Source of the DNA: an uncultured Anaerolineaceae bacterium
GTDB taxonomy: Bacteria > Chloroflexota > Anaerolineae > Promineifilales > Promineifilaceae
Direction of reading: 5' to 3'
Length of the DNA: 18,793 nucleotides
NCBI GenBank assembly: GCA_937967805.1
Contig: CALBTC010000489.1
Coordinates: 1 to 18,793 of the forward strand
Below are positions 7,389 to 13,831 of the stretch, piece after piece; the first letter of the stretch is position 1; each line of letters opens with the position of its first letter. Below the pieces are notes generated by a model, which saw nothing but the letters and a program-made list of their open reading frames with translations, did not search any database and was not told the origin of the DNA. Position numbers and translations under genes: made by a program.

Positions 7389-7417
7389 ATGTTACACTTA
7401 CCATAAAATTATAGCAA
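7389..7417 (-). promoter_or_regulatory. promoter of the LysM-M24-DivIC operon
   Basis: On the minus strand TTGCTA (7417-7412), a 17-nt spacer and TAACAT (7394-7389) are preceded by TCAC. The layout is the same as at 4759-4787. The predicted start near 7382 leaves a leader of about 60 nt, which carries an ACGGCCGT octamer (7373-7380). Confidence 0.55.
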
Positions 7418-7427
7418 GTGACGAACT

Positions 7428-7483
7428 AACCTCCCGCAGGTTTAATCCCAGAGGATGTTCCTAGACGGAACCTGCGGGAGGTT
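7428..7483. repeat. 15-bp perfect inverted repeat in the dgt leader
   Basis: AACCTCCCGCAGGTT (7428-7442) and AACCTGCGGGAGGTT (7469-7483) are exact reverse complements with a 26-nt spacer. As RNA they would form a long stable hairpin just before the AGGAG ribosome binding site (7491-7495) of the downstream gene. The right arm with its flanks (7465-7490) recurs at 10133-10158 with one mismatch, so this is a dispersed element and not only a local hairpin. Confidence 0.85.
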
Positions 7484-7501
7484 TATCGATAGGAGTTTCC
7501 C

Positions 7502-8656
7502 ATGATTTACAAGCGCAAAGAATTAGAAGAAATAGAACAAATGGCCCTGGCACCCTACGGGCAAAAAAGCGCAAACAGCCGGGGACGCGTTTATCCTGAA
7601 GCAGAATCTGCCTCCCGCCCTGCTTTTGAGCGGGACCGCGACCGGATTATTCATACGACCGCCTTCCGCCGCCTGGAATACAAAACCCAGGTTTTTGTCT
7701 ATTACGAAGGCGATCATTACCGCACCCGCCTGACGCACACGTTGGAAGTGGCCCAGTTAGGCCGCTCACTGGCGCGCGGGCTGGGCTGCAATGAAGAGCT
7801 CACCGAAGCGATCTGCCTGGCGCACGATTTGGGCCATCCCCCCTTTGGCCACGCCGGAGAATACGCCCTCAACGCCCTGATGGCCGATTATGGTGGCTTT
7901 AACCACAACACGCAGAGCTACCGCATCGTCACCAAGCTGGAGCAGCGCTATCCCAACTTCCCCGGTCTTAATCTCACTTACGAAACCCGCGAAGGCATGA
8001 TCAAACACGAAACCGATTATGACAAAAGTGACGCCGCCGGCTACGAGCCGGACAAGCGCGGCTCTTTGGAGGCGCAGATTGCTAATCTGGCCGATGAAAT
8101 AGCGTACAACGCCCACGATTTAGACGACGGCATTCGCGCCGGCATGTTTGAAATGGCGGCATTGGATGAGCTGATATTGTGGCAGGAGTTGAAGGAAATG
8201 GTGGGGTGGCGGGGAGAACGGCCGTTACCCAACATCACCCGCCACGAAATCATTCGTGAACTGATCGGCAAATCGGTCATGGATGTGCTGGAGCATACCG
8301 GCAAAAAACTGGCAGAGAACAAGATCGACTCGCCGGAAAAAGTGCAAACTTACCCGGAAAACCTGGTCGGCTACTCGCCTGAGTTCAAAACGAAGGTGCG
8401 CCAGCTCAAGAAATTTTTGCTGGACGGCATGTACCGTCATTACCGGCTCATCCGTATGCAAACCAAGGCAGAACGTTTTGTCACTGAGCTGTTCCAGGCT
8501 TATGCCCAAGAACCGAACATGCTGCCCACCGACACGCAAAAGAAACTGGAAGAAGCGCCGCTGCACCGCGTCATCACCGACTACATCGCCGGGATGACCG
8601 ACCGTTACGCCCTGGACGAGTGGGAGAAGCTGTTTGATCCTTACCGCCGCGCCTAA
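7502..8656 (+). CDS. dgt: deoxyguanosinetriphosphate triphosphohydrolase-like protein (HD domain)
   Basis: A 384-aa member of the dGTPase-like HD hydrolases, which cut dNTPs to deoxynucleoside and triphosphate and help control dNTP pools. The HD metal motif is complete: His79 (RTRLTHTLEV), His108-Asp109 (AHDLGHPPFGHAGE) and Asp206 (AYNAHDLDDGI). The N-terminal block RDRIIHTTAFRRLEYKTQV is diagnostic of the family. The length fits the shorter, type-2 dGTPase-like group rather than the roughly 505-aa E. coli enzyme. AGGAG lies 6 nt before the ATG. The leader contains the 15-bp inverted repeat at 7428-7483, which could form a hairpin close to the ribosome binding site. Substrate preference among dNTPs cannot be read from the sequence. 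Confidence 0.92.
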   Translation: MIYKRKELEEIEQMALAPYGQKSANSRGRVYPEAESASRPAFERDRDRIIHTTAFRRLEYKTQVFVYYEGDHYRTRLTHTLEVAQLGRSLARGLGCNEELTEAICLAHDLGHPPFGHAGEYALNALMADYGGFNHNTQSYRIVTKLEQRYPNFPGLNLTYETREGMIKHETDYDKSDAAGYEPDKRGSLEAQIANLADEIAYNAHDLDDGIRAGMFEMAALDELILWQELKEMVGWRGERPLPNITRHEIIRELIGKSVMDVLEHTGKKLAENKIDSPEKVQTYPENLVGYSPEFKTKVRQLKKFLLDGMYRHYRLIRMQTKAERFVTELFQAYAQEPNMLPTDTQKKLEEAPLHRVITDYIAGMTDRYALDEWEKLFDPYRRA

Positions 8657-8825
8657 AATTCGCTGCGAGGAGAAGGGCATCCCCAAATGCCTGACGTCCG
8701 CATACTTCGACAGTGCTCAGCACGAGTCTGCGGATGCGGACTCCACCTTGCAGAAAAGTGATAGCGTGATAAGTGAAACGTGAAAAAAGTAGACTTTTCA
8801 CCTGCAACTTACTACTTTACACTTG
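8657..8825. other. intergenic region with inverted repeats
   Basis: GTCCGCAT (8696-8703) pairs with ATGCGGAC (8734-8741) around a segment containing the palindrome GTGCTCAGCAC. GTGAAAA (8780-8786) pairs with TTTTCAC (8795-8801), and AAAGTAG (8786-8792) can instead pair with CTACTTT (8812-8818), just before the next gene. None has a T tail. The style suggests dispersed intergenic repeat material rather than a gene. Confidence 0.5.
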
Positions 8826-10133
8826 ATGACGACGCGACGCCTCAAGCTCTGGATCAAGCTGCTGCTGCTCAGCTGGCTCTGCCTGCTTACGTTCACCCGA
8901 GAGTGGCCCCCGTTTGGTGACGAATATGTCCGGATTATCCAGCTTGTCGGGCAACGCCAGTTTGACTTTTTATCGTGGGAGGTGAGCGCCATTGCGGCCA
9001 AGGCTGAGGGTGTACTGGCCAACAACGATGCCTTTTTAGATGAAGCCAGCCGCCGGCAAACGGTGTTAGACTACCTCTCGCTCATTCAGCAAAGTCAGCA
9101 AATCGAAAGAGAGATTAACGAGATTTATACCGATCCCGCTGTGGCAGACCCGGTGGCGGCAACGGCCGTTCTCCAATCCCAACTCGCCCAACTCCGCGAT
9201 CAAATTGACGCCCTCCAGCCAGTTGCCGAGTCAATTGTGCAAGACCAGGTAGGCCAGATTTTGGTCGAAGAACGGTTTGGCGTGCTGGGGCAGGCGTGGC
9301 CGCCGGTGATGATGCAAATGACCCCACTGCCTTCGCTGCTCATCGTTTCGCCGCGCGACCGGATTGAGCGGATTCATGGTGTCTCGCTGCTGCCGGGTTT
9401 GTCGACCGCGGAAAAAGACGCACTGGAGACCGCGATTTTTGAGCAGCTCAATCTTTCTGCCCTGGTGGTGCCCATCGGCGGATTGGGCACCTATCCCGCC
9501 ATGATCATGGAAACGAGCAGCATCAACTGGCTGGTTGAGGTGACCGCCCACGAATGGTCCCATCACTGGCTTACTTTTTTCCCCGTCGGCTGGAACTACG
9601 GCGATCCCCAGGTGCGCATCATCAACGAAACCATTGCCTCTATTTTTGACCAGGAGATTGGCAGCCGAGTGATCGAACGCTACTACCCTGAATATGTTCC
9701 ACCGCCCGCGCCACCCGCTGCCCCGCCCACAGTCGAGCTAACCGCGCCCGAACCACCTGTGTTTGATTACGGCGCAGAGCTGGCCGCTACGCGCATCCAT
9801 GCCGAGGAGCTGCTCGCTATGGGCGACATCGAAGGAGCAGAAGCGTATATGGAAGCGCAGCGGCTGGTTTTTCTGGAAAATGGCTACAATATCCGCAAGC
9901 TGAACCAGGCGTATTTTGCGTTTTATGAGGCGTATGCGGCCGTTCCCGGCGCCACCGGCAGCGATCCCACCGGCCCCATGCTGCGCGACATTCAGGCCGG
10001 CACCGGCTCCCCCCGCGAATTCATGGAAACCGTGGCCCCCATCGCCAGCTTTGCCGATTTAGAGGAAATTTGGAACGAGGTGGTGGTGGCAGAACAACTT
10101 CCCGCAGGCTCACTCCCTGAGGATGACCAATAA
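8826..10133 (+). CDS. putative membrane-anchored HExxH metallopeptidase, unknown family
   Basis: A 435-aa protein of no family I recognise. The N terminus is basic followed by a hydrophobic helix (about 7-24), a signal peptide or anchor. A helical, Gln/Glu-rich region (about 85-145) looks coiled coil. At 242-246 is HEWSH, a HExxH zinc-binding and catalytic motif inside VTAHEWSHHWLTFFP. Downstream, Glu268 in NETIASIF (NExxA) is well placed as the third zinc ligand of a gluzincin. A Pro-rich linker (about 291-312) leads to a helical C-terminal domain. ATG at 8826 is preferred over the adjacent TTG at 8823; no ribosome binding site is evident. It lies downstream of the dGTPase gene on the same strand with a 169-nt gap. 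Protease activity is an inference from the motif. Confidence 0.7.
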   Translation: MTTRRLKLWIKLLLLSWLCLLTFTREWPPFGDEYVRIIQLVGQRQFDFLSWEVSAIAAKAEGVLANNDAFLDEASRRQTVLDYLSLIQQSQQIEREINEIYTDPAVADPVAATAVLQSQLAQLRDQIDALQPVAESIVQDQVGQILVEERFGVLGQAWPPVMMQMTPLPSLLIVSPRDRIERIHGVSLLPGLSTAEKDALETAIFEQLNLSALVVPIGGLGTYPAMIMETSSINWLVEVTAHEWSHHWLTFFPVGWNYGDPQVRIINETIASIFDQEIGSRVIERYYPEYVPPPAPPAAPPTVELTAPEPPVFDYGAELAATRIHAEELLAMGDIEGAEAYMEAQRLVFLENGYNIRKLNQAYFAFYEAYAAVPGATGSDPTGPMLRDIQAGTGSPREFMETVAPIASFADLEEIWNEVVVAEQLPAGSLPEDDQ

Positions 10134-10158
10134 CGGAACCTGCGGGAGGTTTAACGAT
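10133..10158. repeat. second copy of the dispersed repeat arm
   Basis: These 26 bases match 7465-7490 with one mismatch and include AACCTGCGGGAGGTT (10138-10152). The copy begins at the last base of the preceding gene's stop codon. A partial inverted partner, CCCGCAGG, occurs at 10101-10108 inside the end of that gene. Confidence 0.8.
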
Positions 10159-10226
10159 GCTGCTTATCGGAGTTGCAATGCCCAAGCAGTTTGTCCGCGG
10201 GCAATGATTCTCGCCAGTATAGTTTA

Positions 10227-10256
10227 GAGGGATTTTTCGCTGCGCTCAAAATGACA
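10227..10256. repeat. probable dispersed intergenic repeat remnant
   Basis: The segment contains TTTTTCGCTGCGCTCAAAAT followed by GACAAG. Read on the minus strand it gives the peptide VILSAAKNPSK, a string I recognise from many spurious short ORFs made by dispersed intergenic repeats in diverse bacteria. This is pattern memory, not a search result. Confidence 0.45.
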
Positions 10257-10271
10257 AGTAGTTGGAGAGGA

Positions 10272-10367
10272 TCACCGGTTTGGCGGAGTCTCACTGTCTG
10301 GGTCTTCGTCCAAATTGCGGAGGAGGCGGACGATTCGCGTGGCATCGTTCCAATTTTCGTCTGCGTC
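10272..10367 (-). pseudogene. decayed 3' end of a TPR-protein gene paralogous to the one at 12003
   Basis: Read on the minus strand this stretch encodes DENWNDATRIVRLLRNLDED, then a short tail and a TGA stop. The intact TPR protein at 12003-12410 ends DENWPDATRIVRLLRDMDQE. The nucleotide match is also visible in the GGAGGAGGCG core of both. The fragment has no start of its own and its frame enters the end of the ATPase gene, so it is a remnant. The ATPase gene thus lies between two copies of the same TPR-gene 3' end. Confidence 0.7.
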
Positions 10368-10396
10368 AATTGCCACAAATATCCTCGAAAATAAAT

Positions 10397-11845
10397 TTAA
10401 TCTATTGCTGTTGGAAAGATTAGGCCGGATTCAAGTCCATCAAGATCAACCAGGATCACGTTTTGTTCTTGCGCATATTGTTGCGCTGACGACGAAAAGC
10501 CTAGCCGCGCAAAGAAAACATGATGCACCGTCCAATCTTGAGGGTCATGGGGTAGTTCAGCCAGCACTTTGGCTGTTTTCTTCTCCACGAGATCGCGTAA
10601 TGTGCCACGCCCGATTTGATCGCCGCCCCATTTACACTCGCCCAATAAAATATCACGACTTTCCCAATTGACACCAACGACATCAATTTGCACTTTGCGA
10701 CTCCAATGACTGCCAATAATCATGGGGCGAAAAGCCAGGTTGCCCGCTTTTCGCTGTTCTCTTACCCACTGCTGACATAACTGCTCGAATGCGGTCTGTC
10801 CGACAAACGGCCGTAATTCCGCACGCACCTTTTCTAACACAGGTTCAATATCATCAGGCAAAATATCATTGAAGGGGGCAAGAAAGCGAAAGTAAAAATG
10901 AAAATACGGATCGCTAAAATGATAACGCCCTTGCCGAGAGGACCGTCTTTTTGCCGAGGGCACGGTTGCCGGAATACGTCGTTCAATTAGACGCAATTCT
11001 TGCAAGCGCACGAGATAGGAAGACAAATGCGTTTTGCCAATGAGTGCATAATTGCTGATTGCCGAAAGCGTATGGTTGCCCAGCCCAATCGCTTTGAGGA
11101 TGGCGAGAAAGGTTTGGGGCTCATTGACTTCATCGTAGAGCAAAAAAGTTGGCTCAGCAATAAACAGGCTGCCCGGTGCCAAAATCGCCTCACGGATATT
11201 TTCAACGAGTGTACGCTCTGGATGAAGCCAGTTGAGATAAGCGGGAATACCGCCAACGATGGCATAAAGTGCGATACACTCTTCCGCTGACCATTGGGGG
11301 AAAAATTGGGCAAGCGTATGAAACCGAAGCGGTTCAAGATGCCACTGCGCGGTGAACCGGCCAAAAAGTGGTGATTGATGAAATTGCAACGTTTCCATGA
11401 CGCGCATTTGTGAGCCGCACAGCACCAAAATGAGGTTGCTATTTTCAAAATGACAATCCCAGGCGTGCTGCAAACTAGACAGCAAGGCGCTATCTGCTTG
11501 GGCGGCATAAGGTAATTCATCAATAACCAAAATGTGCTGTTGATTGCCAAGCTGGTTTGCAACTAAATCCCATACTTCTGACCAACTATCCAACAAAGGG
11601 GTTTGGCGTAACGGCCGTTGTTCAAATTCCGCAATAAATTTACGCCGCTGCATGGCAGAATTTTCTTTCTCGGCGACCCAATAGGTAGCTGGCCAGTCAG
11701 TTTGGGCAATCCAGTGACGTAAAAGGCGCGTTTTACCCACTCGCCGCCGTCCGTAGACCAGTATAAACTGTCCCCCATGCAAGTCTGCCTGTTCCACCAA
11801 TTGATTAAGAAATGCAAGTTCGTTTTCACGGTTTACAAAGCGCAT
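10397..11845 (-). CDS. Arch_ATPase/DUF234-type AAA ATPase with PD-(D/E)XK-like C terminus
   Basis: A 482-aa ATPase. The Walker A is GRRRVGKT (32-39), the Walker B ILVIDE (105-110), and a sensor-like LVLCGSQ sits near 140-145. The opening FVNRENELAFLNQL is typical of the archaeal-type ATPase family (PF01637), and a winged-helix-like region follows at about 245-315. The C-terminal part (about 340-470) resembles DUF234. It has Asp388 (QIDVVGV), Glu403 and Lys405 (LLGECKWG), the spacing of a PD-(D/E)XK nuclease core. The function of this widespread family is unclear; such genes are often mobile or accessory. AAGGA lies directly against the ATG. It is somewhat AT-richer than the flanking genes and sits among repeat debris, which suggests acquisition by transfer. 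Confidence 0.85.
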   Translation of the reverse strand: MRFVNRENELAFLNQLVEQADLHGGQFILVYGRRRVGKTRLLRHWIAQTDWPATYWVAEKENSAMQRRKFIAEFEQRPLRQTPLLDSWSEVWDLVANQLGNQQHILVIDELPYAAQADSALLSSLQHAWDCHFENSNLILVLCGSQMRVMETLQFHQSPLFGRFTAQWHLEPLRFHTLAQFFPQWSAEECIALYAIVGGIPAYLNWLHPERTLVENIREAILAPGSLFIAEPTFLLYDEVNEPQTFLAILKAIGLGNHTLSAISNYALIGKTHLSSYLVRLQELRLIERRIPATVPSAKRRSSRQGRYHFSDPYFHFYFRFLAPFNDILPDDIEPVLEKVRAELRPFVGQTAFEQLCQQWVREQRKAGNLAFRPMIIGSHWSRKVQIDVVGVNWESRDILLGECKWGGDQIGRGTLRDLVEKKTAKVLAELPHDPQDWTVHHVFFARLGFSSSAQQYAQEQNVILVDLDGLESGLIFPTAID

Positions 11846-12002
11846 TCCTTAATTTAACCACGTTCTTCATATAATACAAGGCTTGTGGCTTATGAAAGGA
11901 GAAGGTCGCGTAAAATGTTTTGCTGCAAATTCCAATGCGCTCAGGCGCGGCACTCTGTCAATGGTGAGTACGGGAAGCGAACAGGAACTTATTCATAGAT
12001 AC
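11846..12002. other. intergenic region upstream of the ATPase gene
   Basis: This 157-nt gap separates the TPR gene from the ATPase gene. On the minus strand TATTAT (11876-11871) could be a -10 element for the ATPase gene, but no matching -35 is present. Nothing else is supported. Confidence 0.4.
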
Positions 12003-12410
12003 TTATTCCTGATCCATATCACGGAGGAGGCGAACGATGCGGGTGGCGTCGGGCCAATTTTCGTCGCTGGGGTCCGATTGTTCGAGGTAAGCTTCCATGT
12101 CGGCGAGAGCTTGGGGGTAACGGCCGTGTTCCATCCACATGAATCCCCGGTTAAACAGCGCCAGGCTGTAGGTCGGGTCTTCAGCCAGCAGCGCATCAAA
12201 ATCGGCAATCGCTTCATCAATGCGCCCTAGCTCCCGCCCCAGCAAAATGCCCCGGTGCACCCGCGCTGCGCGGAAGGTTGGGTCTACTTCGTAGGCGCGG
12301 CCAAAATAATGGATCGCCCGCTCAAACTCGCTGGCCATGCTGTTTTGAATGCCAAAATAGCGGTGCAGCCCGCCCCAGGTGTACAGAAGCCACGCCCAGA
12401 CAAATCGCAT
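12003..12410 (-). CDS. small TPR-repeat protein
   Basis: A 135-aa protein with about two to three tetratricopeptide repeats (residues about 27-112, for example EFERAIHYFGRAYEVDP and IDEAIADFDALLAEDPTY). TPRs mediate protein-protein contacts. A Trp/Tyr-rich N-terminal segment (WAWLLYTWGGLHRYFG) could be membrane-associated. The frame stays open to 12509, but those extra 33 codons lie in a repeat at 12455-12520. ATG at 12410, with GGAG 9 nt upstream, is therefore the better start. It follows the CoaE fusion on the same strand after 149 nt. A decayed copy of its 3' end lies at 10272-10367 beyond the ATPase gene. The partner is unknown. Confidence 0.7.
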   Translation of the reverse strand: MRFVWAWLLYTWGGLHRYFGIQNSMASEFERAIHYFGRAYEVDPTFRAARVHRGILLGRELGRIDEAIADFDALLAEDPTYSLALFNRGFMWMEHGRYPQALADMEAYLEQSDPSDENWPDATRIVRLLRDMDQE

Positions 12411-12454
12411 CACGACATGCTCCGTGTCATTAGGCTTGGGAACTTTGAATTTTT

Positions 12455-12520
12455 CACGCAAAGACGGAAAGCTGCCAAGAGTTTTCTTTGCCCCTTTCTG
12501 CCCATGCACCTTTGCGTTAA
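12455..12520. repeat. dispersed repeat with 8-bp inverted ends
   Basis: ACGCAAAG (12456-12463) and CTTTGCGT (12510-12517) are exact reverse complements. The intervening sequence repeats the CAAAG/CTTTG theme. Read on + it gives FFTQRRKAAKSF, a peptide string common among spurious ORFs from intergenic repeats. It lies between the CoaE fusion and the TPR gene. Confidence 0.55.
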
Positions 12521-12559
12521 TTCTTGAGCGTCTGCAAAACCCAATTTGGCATTCATGAT

Positions 12560-13831
12560 TTAGCCTGCCCGCGTGTCGCGCAGCAGGCGCACCAGATATT
12601 CAGTATCTTCCGGCTGCGACTCTTCGATGGCTAACTGCCAATTTTTGGCCATCTCCTCCAGCGGCATCGGCTCATAATTTTCCGCCAGAAACAGGTCGCG
12701 GATGGGTTCGGGGGCATCTTGCGGCAAAAAGGCGACAATGATTTGCCCCATGTGCGTGGCCGCCGAGATTTCAATGTCTTCCAGCACGGCCTTGCCTGTC
12801 TGCGTAGCCATCTCCAGGGGATGAATGTAAATTTCGTCGACGCGGGCTACCTGGCTGTCGATGTTGTAGCCCATCACAGTGCTGATTTCTGCCCCCACCT
12901 GGCCAATGAAGTAGCCGCGCTCGCTCAGGGCCATTAGCAGGTCAGCGCGCTTCATTTGCACCTTGCCGTCGGTGGCCTTTTGGATGAGCAGCAAAATGGA
13001 CGGGATGTCAGACGGCCGTGCCCGGCGCACCTGTAAATCTTCCGGCCGTTCGCTGGGCTGCAAACGGGGCGGACGCACCTCGCCGGCTGTTTTCTTAGGT
13101 GTAGCGGGCGCAGCGGCTTTGGGAGAAGTTAGACGTCCGGTAAGCCCTTTGCTGCTGGTTGGAGCCGTTTCTTCTGGCAGGGGGAGACGGTTCATCGGTT
13201 CGGCCGTGGCCGGGTCCGGCAGCCGTGCCCAGGCAATGCCAAACTGGGCTTCGGTGTCCTTCATCAGCCCGTTGGTATCAATCAGCACGTCAGACTGGGC
13301 CACTTTTTCTTCCTGCGGCGGCTGGGCCTTGATGCGTACGGCCGCTACTTCCGTTTCCATGCCACGGCAAACGCGCAGTCGTTCTAACTGCCGCTGCGGG
13401 CTGCATCGCGTGACCCAAATCTGGTGGCAAATATCGCACAGATTGCCTTCCAGCAGCTTGATTGCCTCAATGAAGATGATCTTTTGCTTGCTGGCCAAAA
13501 TGCGGGCATCGACTTCTTTGCCCACGGCCGGATGGGTCATCGCTTCCAAATCTTGCATGGCGGTGGGGTCGGCAAAGGCGATCTCGCCAAGCTTTTTGCG
13601 GTCGATACGGCCGTCTTCCCGCCGCACCTCAGAGCCAAAAGCCACGGCAATGGCCGCCTGCATCGTGGCATCATTGTCCATTAGCTCATGCACAATCTTG
13701 TCGGCGTCAATGGTGAGCGCCCCGTGGTCATGTGCCAGCCGCATCACGGCCGATTTTCCCGTGGCGATGTTGCCCGTCAGCCCAATGATCACTTTTCCGG
13801 CGTAGGTTGTGGCTTCTGCGTTGTCACTCAT
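12560..13831 (-). CDS. coaE: dephospho-CoA kinase (CoaE) fused to a GNAT-like C-terminal domain
   Basis: A 423-aa protein. Residues about 14-203 are CoaE, which phosphorylates the ribose 3'-OH of dephospho-CoA in the last step of CoA synthesis. Its P-loop is GNIATGKS (20-27), followed by DAD (42-44), the lid/core block HPAVGKEV (100-107), and the diagnostic RQLERL...AQPPQEEK...DVLIDTNG series. A Pro/Thr/Lys-rich linker (about 205-263) leads to a domain (about 266-423) beginning VRRARPSDIPSILLLI and containing VDEIYIHP, which looks like a GNAT acetyltransferase fold. CoaE alone is normally about 200 aa, so the fusion is unusual. The start is ATG at 13831, overlapping the ABC-F stop by 8 nt (ATGAGTGA) with GGAG upstream. 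The longer open frame upstream (to 14215) is antisense-like low-complexity sequence and was rejected. Confidence 0.85.
   Translation of the reverse strand: MSDNAEATTYAGKVIIGLTGNIATGKSAVMRLAHDHGALTIDADKIVHELMDNDATMQAAIAVAFGSEVRREDGRIDRKKLGEIAFADPTAMQDLEAMTHPAVGKEVDARILASKQKIIFIEAIKLLEGNLCDICHQIWVTRCSPQRQLERLRVCRGMETEVAAVRIKAQPPQEEKVAQSDVLIDTNGLMKDTEAQFGIAWARLPDPATAEPMNRLPLPEETAPTSSKGLTGRLTSPKAAAPATPKKTAGEVRPPRLQPSERPEDLQVRRARPSDIPSILLLIQKATDGKVQMKRADLLMALSERGYFIGQVGAEISTVMGYNIDSQVARVDEIYIHPLEMATQTGKAVLEDIEISAATHMGQIIVAFLPQDAPEPIRDLFLAENYEPMPLEEMAKNWQLAIEESQPEDTEYLVRLLRDTRAG

Noticed and set aside
7428..7483. The inverted repeat as a Rho-independent terminator or CRISPR-type repeat
   Set aside because: There is no T tail on either strand, the loop is 26 nt, and there is no array of regularly spaced copies.
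10173..10394. Small plus-strand ORF (73 codons) and its minus-strand counterpart at 10151-10378
   Set aside because: Both cover the dispersed repeat and the TPR-gene remnant; the peptides are repeat translations rather than genes.
11883..12230. 115-codon plus-strand ORF
   Set aside because: It is mostly antisense to the TPR gene. Its resemblance to the ORF at 10173-10394 arises because both are antisense to TPR-gene 3' ends.
12411..12509. Upstream 33 codons of the TPR frame
   Set aside because: They come mostly from the repeat at 12455-12520 and precede a better start with a GGAG ribosome binding site.
12963..13805. 280-codon plus-strand ORF
   Set aside because: It is antisense to coaE, Ser/Arg-rich and without domain features.
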